Below, in pieces: positions 1 through 6,255 of a stretch of 7,598 bases of DNA (positions are counted from its first letter, which is position 1; every line of letters starts with the position of its first letter). The position numbers and the translations under genes are program-made. The notes beneath the pieces were generated by a model, which did no database searches, had not been told where the DNA came from, and was given only the letters and a program-made list of their open reading frames with translations. The stretch is from positions 1 through 7,598 of the forward strand of contig DXVG01000081.1 in NCBI GenBank assembly GCA_019409045.1, given 5' to 3'. The DNA is from Clostridiales bacterium. Lineage in GTDB: Bacteria; Bacillota; Clostridia; Christensenellales; Aristaeellaceae.

Positions 1-1105
1 GCGTGGGCAGCGTGTGGTTCGGCCCGGAGAGGTAATCGCCCAGCGCCTCGGGCGCGTTGCGGCCCAGGAAAATGCTGCCCGCGTTCTTCACCGCGCCGAG
101 CAGCGCGAACGGGTCGCTCACGCACAGCTCCAGGTGCTCGGGCGCGAGTTCGTTGGCGATCTCCACGCCCTCGAGCAAGTCGTCCGCCACGATGATCTTT
201 CCGTTTTGCTCGATGGAAGCGCGCGCAATGTCCGCGCGCGGCAAAAGCGGCAGCTGCCGTTCGATCTCCCGGGCGACGGATTCGGCCAGCGCCGCGCTGT
301 CGCACACGAGCACGGCGGAAGAAAGCCGGTCGTGCTCCGCCTGGCTGAGCAGGTCCGCCGCCACATGCGCGGGGTTGGCCTGCGCGTCCGCCACGACCAG
401 TATCTCGCTCGGCCCTGCGATCATGTCGATGTCCACCTGCCCGTATACCTGCCGCTTGGCCGTGGCGACATAGATGTTGCCCGGGCCGACGATCTTATCC
501 ACCCGGGGCACGCTCTGCGTGCCGTATGCCATTGCCGCGATCGCCTGCGCGCCGCCGGCCTTCACGATAACATCCACGCCCGCGATCTTCGCCGCCGCCA
601 GAATGGCCGGGGCGATTTTCCCGTCCGGCCCGGGCGGGGTCGCCATCACGAGTGTGGGAACGCCCGCGATTTTGGCCGGGATCGCGTTCATCAGCACGGT
701 GGAGGGATAGCTCGCCGTGCCGCCGGGCACATACAGCCCCGCGCGGGCGACGGGCAGTATCCGCTGCCCCATCACAATGCCCCCGCGCTCGCAGGCGATA
801 AAGCCCTCGCGCTTCTGGCGGCGATGGAACGCTTCGATGTTCTCCTTCGCGCGCGCGAGCACGCGGAGCAGTTCGCCCTCCACCGCGGCGCAGCCTTCCT
901 CGATTTCCTCCCGCGTAGCGAGCAGCGACGCCTGCCGGGGCGCGCCGAATTTTTCGTTCAGCTTTAGAACCGCCGCGTCGCCCTCCTCGCGCACGGCCCG
1001 CAGGATTTCGCGCACGTCGCTCTCCACATGCGTGGGCACGCGGTTGTCCCCGCGCGAAAGGATCTCCTCCCGCGCCGTTTCCCTGCTTTTCAAAATGCGG
1101 ATCAT
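1..1105 (-). CDS. hisD: Histidinol dehydrogenase (3' end outside window)
   Basis: Zinc enzyme of the cytoplasm that oxidises L-histidinol twice with NAD+ to give L-histidine, the last step of the pathway. The visible 368 residues start MIRILKSRET and run off the left edge; the family is about 430 residues long, so roughly 60 C-terminal residues are missing. The HisD signature lies at about residues 206-240 (VGPGNIYVATAKRQ, then DMIAGPSEILVVAD). By comparison with E. coli HisD, Gln255, His258 (LLSQAEHD) and Asp357 match zinc ligands, and Glu323-His324 (APEHLE) match the catalytic pair. The GPNHTLPT motif (His364) is also present. The last zinc ligand, a C-terminal His, would lie outside the window. 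The ATG start overlaps the hisG stop as ATGA (1102-1105), and GGAGG sits 7 nt upstream (plus-strand 1113-1117), so translation is probably coupled to hisG. Identification is secure. Confidence 0.97.
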   Translation of the reverse strand, partial: MIRILKSRETAREEILSRGDNRVPTHVESDVREILRAVREEGDAAVLKLNEKFGAPRQASLLATREEIEEGCAAVEGELLRVLARAKENIEAFHRRQKREGFIACERGGIVMGQRILPVARAGLYVPGGTASYPSTVLMNAIPAKIAGVPTLVMATPPGPDGKIAPAILAAAKIAGVDVIVKAGGAQAIAAMAYGTQSVPRVDKIVGPGNIYVATAKRQVYGQVDIDMIAGPSEILVVADAQANPAHVAADLLSQAEHDRLSSAVLVCDSAALAESVAREIERQLPLLPRADIARASIEQNGKIIVADDLLEGVEIANELAPEHLELCVSDPFALLGAVKNAGSIFLGRNAPEALGDYLSGPNHTLPT

Positions 1106-1719
1106 GCGATCGCCTCCAGCTTCGCCTTGATTTCGTCGATGAGCGCCTGGTGGAACTGGTAGCTCGCGCGGTTCGCGATCAGGCGCGCGCTCGACGGGGC
1201 GATCACGCTGAACACGCTCAAATCGTTTTCCTTCAGCGTGGTACCGGTCTCCACGATGTCCACGATCACGTCCGAAAGGCCCAGGATCGGCGCAAGCTCG
1301 ATGCTGCCGTTGAGCTTGATGATGTCGATCTGCCGGTTGAGGGAGAGGTAGTAGTTCTGCGCGATGTTGACGTATTTTGTGGCTACGCGCAGGGGCAGGC
1401 TCACGTCCTCCACCCAGCCGTTTTTCGCCGCGACGGCGACCACGCACTTGCCGAATTTCAAATCCAGCAGCTCGTACACGTCCGGCTCGGTCTCCATGAG
1501 CGTATCCTTGCCCGCAACGCCGATGTCCGCCGCGCCGCGCTCGACGTAGATCGCCACGTCGGACGGCTTCACCAGGAGATACCGCACGCGCCCGTCCGGA
1601 CTTTCCACCACCAGCTTGCGGCTGTCCTCGCCCAGCGCCAGCTCGCCAAAGCCGATCTGAGAAAACAGCTTGAGAACCTTGTCGCCCATGCGCCCCTTGG
1701 GCAGCGCGATATTAAGCAT
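1102..1719 (-). CDS. hisG: ATP phosphoribosyltransferase, short catalytic form (HisG-S)
   Basis: Catalyses the first committed step of histidine synthesis, ATP + PRPP to phosphoribosyl-ATP. The product is 205 residues, typical of the short form that lacks the C-terminal histidine-binding regulatory domain and needs HisZ as partner. It begins MLNIALPKGRMGDK, the usual N-terminus. The segment SDVAIYVERGAADIGVAGKD (53-72) is the conserved HisG stretch. DIVETGTTLKEN (154-165) is the PRPP-binding loop. The start ATG lies 8 bases inside the end of hisZ (1712-1719, ATGCTTAA). A full GGAGGT stands 8 nt upstream (plus-strand 1728-1733), which settles this start over a longer in-frame reading that would cover hisZ. 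It ends in the ATGA overlap with hisD. Feedback inhibition by histidine would act through HisZ. Confidence 0.97.
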   Translation of the reverse strand: MLNIALPKGRMGDKVLKLFSQIGFGELALGEDSRKLVVESPDGRVRYLLVKPSDVAIYVERGAADIGVAGKDTLMETEPDVYELLDLKFGKCVVAVAAKNGWVEDVSLPLRVATKYVNIAQNYYLSLNRQIDIIKLNGSIELAPILGLSDVIVDIVETGTTLKENDLSVFSVIAPSSARLIANRASYQFHQALIDEIKAKLEAIA

Positions 1720-2833
1720 GCAGCTCCACCTCCATCCGCCCGTCGCCCAGGAGGCGGTACACCCGCCGCGCGCGCACGCTCTCGGGCAGTTCCCGCTCCG
1801 CGCGCACGCTGATGCCCTCCTTGAGAAGTGCAGCCACCGCCTGCGCCGCCGTCGCGGGCGCGGCATCGCCATACACCAGCAGCGCGTCCACGTCGCAGGG
1901 CCTGGTTTCGCGCATCGCGCGCTCCAGATCGTCCAGATACAGGGCAAAGCCCAGCGCGCTCTGAGGCTTGTTCAGCCGCCGCATCATGTTGTCGTACCGC
2001 CCGCCGCTCATCACCGCGCGCGGGATCCCCTTCACATAGCCCTGGAACACCAGCCCGTTGTAGTAGTCCAGATCGTTCACCACCGAGAAATCCACGCGCA
2101 CGTCGGCAAGGTCGTCCAGCGCCGAAAGCGCGCCCGAAAGCGCCTCCAGCTCGCCCACCGCCGCATCCATCTCCGCGTTTTTGCACAGCGCGCGCAGCGC
2201 GGGAAGCGCATCGCCCAGCGGCTGGGAAAACGTGGCGAGCCCGCACAGCACGCCGGCCCATTCTTCGCCCACACCGTTCCTGTCAAGGACCGCTGCGACC
2301 GCGCTGCGGTTCTTCTGCCTGAGCGCGGAAAGCATCTCGTCGCGCGCTTCCATGGGGAGCGCGCACGCGTCCAGCAGCGCCGTGACAAACCCCATGTGGC
2401 TTAGGTTGAGCACGCTCTCGCCGCCCGTGGCGCGCAGACTCTTTTTCGCCAGCGAAACCACTTCCGCCTCCGCGTATCCCGTGCCGCCGCCGATGAATTC
2501 CAGACCCATCTGCCAGATTTCCCCGTATTCCCGGCTGTTCTTTTCGCGCCGGAACACGTTCTCGTGATAGTACAATTTCTGCGTCTTCACGTCCGGCTTG
2601 GCGTTTTTCACGATGCTCAGCGTGACGTCCGGCTTGAGCGCCATCAGCATACCGTTCGGGTTGGAAAATGTGATGATGTTCTCCCCGCGCAGAAAGTTCT
2701 TGTTCTCCCGGTACATATCATAGGGTTCAAACTTGGCCATCCGATACAGCCGGTAGCCGTATTGCTCGTACAGCGCGCGCAGCGAAAACTGCAGCCGCAC
2801 ATCGCCCGGCAGCGCGTCTATTGCCGTCGTCAT
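1712..2833 (-). CDS. hisZ: ATP phosphoribosyltransferase regulatory subunit (HisRS-like)
   Basis: Catalytically inactive paralogue of histidyl-tRNA synthetase that assembles with short HisG, activates it and carries histidine feedback inhibition. The 373-residue product keeps the class II synthetase core: LKPDVTLSIVKN (66-77), a motif-2 like stretch YYHENVFRREKN (88-99), DLDYYNGLVFQGY (254-266) and motif-3 like GGRYDNM (277-283) followed by ALGFALYLDDLERA. A short tail (about 313-373, DALLVYGDAAPATAA onwards) looks like a reduced alpha/beta remnant of a synthetase anticodon domain. The start chosen is MTTAIDALPGDV at 2833, because GGAGGT lies 6 nt upstream (plus-strand 2840-2845) and just downstream of a clear promoter; the frame stays open further upstream but that part would precede the promoter. 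First gene of the operon, ending 8 bases inside hisG. A true HisRS is unlikely given the missing full anticodon domain and the hisG linkage. Confidence 0.93.
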   Translation of the reverse strand: MTTAIDALPGDVRLQFSLRALYEQYGYRLYRMAKFEPYDMYRENKNFLRGENIITFSNPNGMLMALKPDVTLSIVKNAKPDVKTQKLYYHENVFRREKNSREYGEIWQMGLEFIGGGTGYAEAEVVSLAKKSLRATGGESVLNLSHMGFVTALLDACALPMEARDEMLSALRQKNRSAVAAVLDRNGVGEEWAGVLCGLATFSQPLGDALPALRALCKNAEMDAAVGELEALSGALSALDDLADVRVDFSVVNDLDYYNGLVFQGYVKGIPRAVMSGGRYDNMMRRLNKPQSALGFALYLDDLERAMRETRPCDVDALLVYGDAAPATAAQAVAALLKEGISVRAERELPESVRARRVYRLLGDGRMEVELHA

Positions 2834-2861
2834 CCGCACACCTCCCGAAAGCATTGGAGAC

Positions 2862-2890
2862 AGTATATCATACTTTATCGCTTTAGTCAA
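2862..2890 (-). promoter_or_regulatory. Sigma-A type promoter of the hisZGD operon
   Basis: On the minus strand, -35 TTGACT (plus 2885-2890) and -10 TATACT (plus 2862-2867) are separated by exactly 17 bases. Transcription should begin near 2855, giving a leader of only about 20 nt before the hisZ ATG. That leaves no room for a T-box or a leader-peptide attenuator. Confidence 0.85.
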
Positions 2891-2916
2891 GTAAATTGTT
2901 AGCGCGATAAAGTATG
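2869..2916. promoter_or_regulatory. Perfect 13-bp inverted repeat over the his promoter, probable operator
   Basis: The arms CATACTTTATCGC (2869-2881) and GCGATAAAGTATG (2904-2916) are exact reverse complements with 22 bases between them. One arm fills most of the spacer between -10 and -35; the other lies just upstream of the -35. The two copies resemble each other slightly beyond the arm as well (ATACTTTATCGCnnTA), so they may be two copies of one binding site in opposite orientation. This fits a repressor that blocks RNA polymerase. A TrpR-family histidine regulator of the YerC/HisR type is one candidate, but the regulator is not in the window. A transcribed hairpin is unlikely to matter because the repeat is upstream of the expected start. 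Confidence 0.65.
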
Positions 2917-3351
2917 CTGCGCGGTTATTTTCGCATACCATGCGCAAGTAAATCCCCTTCGCGCGTTTCAGGTCATCCGCCCGTGGATGCGCAAAAACAG
3001 CGAAGTGATCGGCGTATAGGAAAAATGCCGTACACCGTAAACGCCACGCGCATTGTGCCGTTCTGCGCAAATGCGCTGGGCGCAAGTGCCGATTGCTTCC
3101 CGGCGGGAATGGGAATCTGCCCGATAACGCGCGCGACGGTGGCGGCAACGCCGACGAGGAGGTGCTTCAGGATGTTGCCATGACGGACGTTTGTCCTCTC
3201 CCTTCCCGTGCGGTCGCCGCCGCGCCCTCCTCTCCCTTCCCGCGCGTTCGCAGACAGGCGGCTGAGTTTGTCGCGATTCGGCGACATGTGCGGTCTCGCT
3301 GTTTGCAAAGGGCGAAAGGTTGCGTTGCATGGCGGCGCTCATGCGCCGTCA
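2917..3351. other. Intergenic stretch without a convincing gene
   Basis: Several open frames of 70-125 codons occur on both strands, but none has a good ribosome binding site, recognisable motif or protein-like composition throughout. The best-looking, a minus-strand frame over 2973-3308, has an Arg/Gly-rich start, a hydrophobic middle and no family I recognise. This part sits between the his promoter and the decayed gene further right and may itself be worn coding sequence. Confidence 0.5.
3194..3246. repeat. Short direct duplication, 19-mer with one mismatch
   Basis: TCCTCTCCCTTCCCGTGCG (3194-3212) recurs as TCCTCTCCCTTCCCGCGCG (3228-3246), with start points 34 bases apart and one base different. 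Only two copies are seen. It is probably a local slippage duplication in non-coding sequence. Confidence 0.5.
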
Positions 3352-3700
3352 TATCCTCCATTGAAGCGGACGATTTTAAGGACATCAGCCACTATGCCCT
3401 TAGCAAGCCGGAGAATTTTGCGGCGTGACCGCTGATTATCTGCCGGGATCGACCGAAACAAAAAATCGCCCAAACGTCGATCTTGCAGACCTGCATTTGA
3501 GCGATGATATGATTGGACGGTTGAAAAGCGGACGGGTGGATAACTCCCTGTTGTGTGAATTGGCGGCGCACCCGGATTTTCCCGGCCCATGGCCGACCTT
3601 GAAATCTATGTGAATGGAATTGCGGTCAAGCAGGTGCAGGGTGCAAACGCCGCGGAAGTGAACAAAGGCGACGCTTCTGCAAAAATGCCGTCCATGCCGC
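3352..3700 (+). pseudogene. Probable remnant of a small protein gene, broken by two frameshifts
   Basis: Three adjoining protein-like segments lie in three successive plus-strand frames. The first ends ISHYALSKPENFAA at a stop (3426-3428). The second continues from 3425 as TADYLPGSTETKNRPNVDLA and then LHLSDDMIGRLKSGRV, running on to CELAAHPDFPG near 3584. The third resumes at 3589 with MADLEIYVNGIAVKQVQ and fades after about 3680. Both junctions are of the same kind: restoring one lost base at GCGGC/GTGACC and at GGCCC/ATGGCC would join the frames into one polypeptide of roughly 110 residues. The stretch looks poorer in G+C than the flanking operons. I do not recognise the family and no ribosome binding site or start is visible. 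Sequencing error is an alternative explanation; coincidental open frames are another. Confidence 0.4.
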
Positions 3701-3704
3701 TGCC

Positions 3705-3747
3705 GACGATCATTTTGGGTTTTTGGCAAAATGACCGGCTGTTTTTT
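3705..3747 (+). terminator. Weak terminator-like hairpin with T-run
   Basis: TCATTTTG (3710-3717) pairs perfectly with CAAAATGA (3727-3734) around a 9-base loop, with a few further pairs below a mismatch. T6 follows at 3742-3747 and T7 at 3753-3759. The stem is AT-rich and the T-run does not follow it directly, so this is at best a modest intrinsic terminator. It would serve the decayed gene to its left and insulate the next promoter. Confidence 0.35.
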
Positions 3748-3789
3748 GCGGCTTTTTTTCTGAAATTCCCGGAGCTTGCGCAAAACGTA

Positions 3790-3818
3790 TTGACACGCGG
3801 GAGGCGATGCGGTATAAT
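3790..3818 (+). promoter_or_regulatory. Perfect-consensus sigma-A promoter of the trpXYZ operon
   Basis: TTGACA (3790-3795), a 17-base spacer and TATAAT (3813-3818) match the consensus at all twelve positions. The start point should be near 3825, about 20 bases before the T-box leader folds. A maximally strong promoter suits an operon whose control comes afterwards by premature termination. Confidence 0.93.
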
Positions 3819-3845
3819 ACCGTCAAATTTCACAGACAAACCGTT

Positions 3846-4101
3846 GAGGCGAGAGTAAAACCGTCATGGACGCCCACAGAGAGCGGACGTTGCTGAGAGT
3901 TCCGCGGAAAGTCGGATGGTCAAATGGGTCGCCGAGGGAAGGGTGAAAGGCCTGGCCGAGTATCCTGAACGTATACCTGCGTTAAAGGTGCGGAATGTGT
4001 TGGCATTCCAGTGAGGACTGCGTCATTGCAGTCGAAATGAAGGTGGCACCGTAGGTAAAGACCTGCCCTTTGTGTAGCAATACACATCAGGCAGTTTTTT
4101 T
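3846..4101 (+). ncRNA. T-box leader responding to uncharged tRNA-Trp
   Basis: The leader RNA binds a tRNA and permits read-through only when that tRNA is uncharged. Stem I closes by GGCGA (3848-3852) with TCGCC (3929-3933). It carries AGTA (3854-3857) opposite CAAA in the specifier loop, an AGAGAG element (3878-3883) and a distal-loop motif GCTGAGA (3892-3898). The specifier position, just before one purine and the closing stem as in known T-boxes, is TGG (3925-3927), a Trp codon. Two further hairpins follow (3992-4009 and 4016-4033). The T-box core AAGGTGGCACCG (4040-4051) offers TGGC to pair with the tRNA 3' end. Its last base, C4047, pairs with a G at position 73, the usual discriminator of bacterial tRNA-Trp. 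Specifier and acceptor evidence agree with each other and with the downstream transporter type. Confidence 0.93.
4063..4101 (+). terminator. Regulated intrinsic terminator of the T-box leader
   Basis: CTGCC (4063-4067) pairs with GGCAG (4090-4094), and TGTGT (4071-4075) with ACACA (4082-4086), separated by a small internal loop and capped by a 6-base loop. T7 follows directly (4095-4101). The left arm follows the T-box core closely, so formation of the tRNA-stabilised antiterminator would be expected to compete with it. Confidence 0.88.
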
Positions 4102-4130
4102 ATTTCAACAAGCAAGCGGAGGGAACAAAC

Positions 4131-5102
4131 ATGAAGCGGATTCTGAGCCTGATTCTGGTAGCCCTGTTGTCGCTGGCGCCGTGTGCGCTCGCCGAGGAAG
4201 GCCTGACGATCGGCATCGTCATGCAGAAGGAGAACGACGCGTTTCTGGACATGAAGGAAGGCATCCTCAAGGTGCTCGCCGAGAACGGGTACACCGAAGA
4301 GAGCGCGCAGATCGTCTATCAGTGCGCGCAGGGCGACGCCACCACGCTGAACACGATCTGCAACTCCATGGACGGCTACGACCTGGTATTCTGCATCGCC
4401 ACGCCGGCGACCCAGCAGTTTGTGAACATGGAGAGCGAAACGCCCTGCTTTTTCTGCGCGGTGTCCGCGCCTGTGGCGGCGGGCGTGCTGACGGCGATGG
4501 AGAGCCCGGACAAGAACGCCACGGGCACGAGCAACGCCATCCCCGTGGAGAACATATTTGCGCTGGCGGACGCGCTGACCCCGGGCGTCGAGTGCTACGG
4601 GCTGATCTACTCCACCAGCGAGACCAACGCGGTCAACACCGTGGAATCCTGCATCGCCTATCTGGAGGAAAAGGGCATTGACTATGTGGCCAAGACGGTC
4701 AACAGCTCCGCCGATGTCGCCGCCGTGACCGAGGCGCTGGTCGCGGACGGCTGCGACGCGATCTTCGTTCCCAACGATTCCAACGTGCAGGCGGGCGTGA
4801 CGGCGCTGGCGGAGCTGTGCATGGAGTACGGCATCCCCACCTACTGCTCCTCTGCCACCACGGTCGAGTCGGGATGCATGGCGACGATCGCCATCGACGA
4901 TGTGGGCATCGGCGAAAAGACCGCGGAAATGGCGCTGCAGTACCTGGCCGGGACGCCGGTCGAGAAGATACCCGCAGTGGTGGTCGAGGCGGACTATGTG
5001 AGCGTCAACACCGCCATGCTGGAGGCGCTGGGGCTGGAACTGAGCGGGGAGACGCTGCAGGTCGGCGAGCTAGAGTACGCCGTCCAGTACATCGGTGAAT
5101 GA
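4131..5102 (+). CDS. trpX: Tryptophan ABC importer, substrate-binding protein
   Basis: Extracytoplasmic ligand catcher of a high-affinity importer, apparently of the ABC_sub_bind (PF04392-like) family with a two-lobed type I binding fold. The 323-residue product opens with a signal peptide (MKRILSLILVALLSLAPCALA, cleavage likely after ALA21). The mature start GLTIGIVMQKEND, the central ATPATQQF (about 90-97) and NDSNVQAGVTALAEL are typical of this family. GGAGGG (4118-4123) lies 7 nt before the ATG. The Trp T-box upstream, with permease and ATPase downstream, makes tryptophan the natural ligand, although a related indole compound cannot be excluded. Cys18 is preceded by Pro, which does not fit a lipobox, so the protein may not be lipid-anchored. 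The mature part has 11 cysteines, which suggests an anaerobe, and no tryptophan at all. Confidence 0.88.
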   Translation: MKRILSLILVALLSLAPCALAEEGLTIGIVMQKENDAFLDMKEGILKVLAENGYTEESAQIVYQCAQGDATTLNTICNSMDGYDLVFCIATPATQQFVNMESETPCFFCAVSAPVAAGVLTAMESPDKNATGTSNAIPVENIFALADALTPGVECYGLIYSTSETNAVNTVESCIAYLEEKGIDYVAKTVNSSADVAAVTEALVADGCDAIFVPNDSNVQAGVTALAELCMEYGIPTYCSSATTVESGCMATIAIDDVGIGEKTAEMALQYLAGTPVEKIPAVVVEADYVSVNTAMLEALGLELSGETLQVGELEYAVQYIGE

Positions 5103-5104
5103 CT

Positions 5105-5269
5105 TATATGAATTCTTATGAAAATGGCTTCATTCGCGCACCATCGTTTCCGCTCTGGCTTTGTCTCGTTTCGTTCAACGTACCCCCAGTACGCCTCACT
5201 GCACTCGACTTTGCCAGAGCGAAAAATCGGATACGCTCTGTGAAGCATTTTCATTGCGAATTCGTATGA
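5105..5269. repeat. ~165-bp imperfect palindrome between trpX and trpY
   Basis: The sequence is nearly self-complementary about a centre at 5186. Matching blocks from outside in are: GAATTC (5110-5115 and 5258-5263), ATGAAAATG with CTTCA (5118-5132) against TGAAG with CATTTTCAT (5241-5254), CGCTCTGGC (5151-5159) against GCCAGAGCG (5213-5221), GTC against GAC, and CGTAC (5179-5183) against GTACG (5189-5193) around the loop CCCCA. As RNA it would form one long hairpin. It begins just after the trpX stop and has no T-run. It has the look of a miniature palindromic repeat element inserted between genes, but copies elsewhere cannot be checked here. It may also stabilise the upstream trpX mRNA or lower expression of trpY. 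Confidence 0.75.
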
Positions 5270-5272
5270 AAC

Positions 5273-5309
5273 GCGCGGAGGCGGCCGGCGCTTTCGGCCG
5301 CTTCCGCGC
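5273..5309 (+). other. 15-bp GC-rich hairpin without T-tract
   Basis: GCGCGGAGGCGGCCG (5273-5287) pairs with CGGCCGCTTCCGCGC (5295-5309) along all 15 positions, with one G-T pair and a 7-base loop. The following bases (GCCGCAGTATACTG) carry no T-run, so it is not a standard intrinsic terminator. Standing 31 bases before trpY, it could pause polymerase or protect the trpX message from 3' decay, letting the binding protein be made in excess of the membrane parts. Confidence 0.65.
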
Positions 5310-5340
5310 CGCAGTATACTGAAAACGGATGTGAAAGAGT

Positions 5341-6255
5341 ATGGCGCTTTATATCGTCGCGCTCCACGAGGGCTTTCTGTACGGCATCCTCGCCCTGGGC
5401 ATCTATCTGTCCCTGCGCGTTCTGAACCTTCCCGACCTGACCACGGAGGGCAGCTTCGGCTTCGGCGCGTCCATTGCCGCGCTGGCGGCCGCGGCGGGCA
5501 ACGCGTGGCTGTCGATCCCTCTGGCGTTGGCGGCCGGGGCGCTGGCAGGGCTGGTCACTGGGCTTCTCCAGACGCGGCTGAGGATCCACCCGGTGCTGGC
5601 GGGCATCATCACCATGAACGGCCTGTACACCGTCAACCTGATGGCGATGGGGACAACCAACCTGAGCATCGGCGGCAATTCACTGTTTAAGATGCTCTAC
5701 GCCTGCTTCGATCTCGACCCCTTCGGGAAGAAGCTGGTCGGGGCGATCGCGGGCGCGGCGATCGCGCTGGCGGCGCTGACGGTGATGATCCTGTTTTTCA
5801 AGACGCATCTGGGCATGTGCATCCGCGCCACCGGCGACAACCCGGAGATGGTGCGCGCCTCCTCCATCAACGCGGACCGCATGAAGGCGGTGGGGCTGTG
5901 CGTCTCCAACGCGCTCGTGGCGCTCTCGGGCGCGCTGATCGTCCACTACAGCGGCTATGCGGACATCAACGCCTCCTCCGGCACGCTCGTCTACGGCCTT
6001 GCCGCGGTCATCATCGGAGAGGCGCTCCTGGGGCGCTCCGGCCCGACGCGCGGGCTGATTTCCGCGGTCGTCGGCTCGGTGGTCTACAAGCTGATCGTCA
6101 CATTGGTGGTGGACTTCAACGTGTTCGGCGCATACAGCGCGAACATGATGAAGCTGATGTGCGCAGTGATCGTGGCGGTCACGCTGGCGATCCCCGCGCT
6201 CAAAAAATACGGCGAGCAGCGCCGCCTGATGAAGGAGGCGCGCAAGAATGCTTGA
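5341..6255 (+). CDS. trpY: Tryptophan ABC importer, permease
   Basis: Membrane channel subunit of the importer, of the BPD_transp_2 (PF02653-like) type. The 304 residues hold about eight or nine hydrophobic segments, roughly at 9-27, 38-53, 56-76, 82-104, 131-152, 183-203, 216-233, 238-258 and 270-288. The cytoplasmic loop RATGDNPEMVRASSIN (162-177) is the conserved stretch expected to touch the ATPase. The C-terminus is basic, in keeping with a cytoplasmic end. The start is set at ATG 5341 (MALYIVALHEG); the ribosome binding site before it is poor (GAAAGAG), unlike the other genes here. Expression may therefore be lower than trpX or depend on the hairpins upstream. It has one tryptophan, Trp56. 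Its end overlaps trpZ by 8 bases (6248-6255). Family membership is secure; substrate rests on the T-box context. Confidence 0.9.
   Translation: MALYIVALHEGFLYGILALGIYLSLRVLNLPDLTTEGSFGFGASIAALAAAAGNAWLSIPLALAAGALAGLVTGLLQTRLRIHPVLAGIITMNGLYTVNLMAMGTTNLSIGGNSLFKMLYACFDLDPFGKKLVGAIAGAAIALAALTVMILFFKTHLGMCIRATGDNPEMVRASSINADRMKAVGLCVSNALVALSGALIVHYSGYADINASSGTLVYGLAAVIIGEALLGRSGPTRGLISAVVGSVVYKLIVTLVVDFNVFGAYSANMMKLMCAVIVAVTLAIPALKKYGEQRRLMKEARKNA

Noticed and set aside
14..967. Long open frame on the plus strand opposite hisD
   Set aside because: It is antisense to a clear hisD and its His/Arg-rich product is typical of shadow frames in GC-rich DNA; similar long frames opposite hisG, hisZ and trpY were dropped for the same reason.
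2834..2870. T-box or attenuator for the his operon
   Set aside because: The predicted leader is about 20 nt and contains no specifier, T-box core or terminator.
2834..3148. N-terminal extension of hisZ by about 105 residues
   Set aside because: The extension would lie across and upstream of the promoter and its translation is unlike HisZ; the ATG at 2833 has a full ribosome binding site.
2973..3308. Minus-strand frame of 111 codons with a hydrophobic centre
   Set aside because: No ribosome binding site, Arg/Gly-rich start, no recognisable family, and overlapping open frames on the other strand.
3710..3760. Strong intrinsic terminator
   Set aside because: The only perfect stem is AT-rich and the T-runs are displaced, so it is listed as weak only.
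4994..5254. Minus-strand frame of 86 codons over the palindrome
   Set aside because: Its start lies in one palindrome arm and its end inside trpX; it is explained by the repeat and by antisense reading of trpX.
5292..5320. Internal promoter with -10 TATACT (5315-5320) before trpY
   Set aside because: The base 17 upstream gives TTTCGG as -35, which is poor, and lies within the GC hairpin; a weak secondary promoter cannot be excluded but is not supported.
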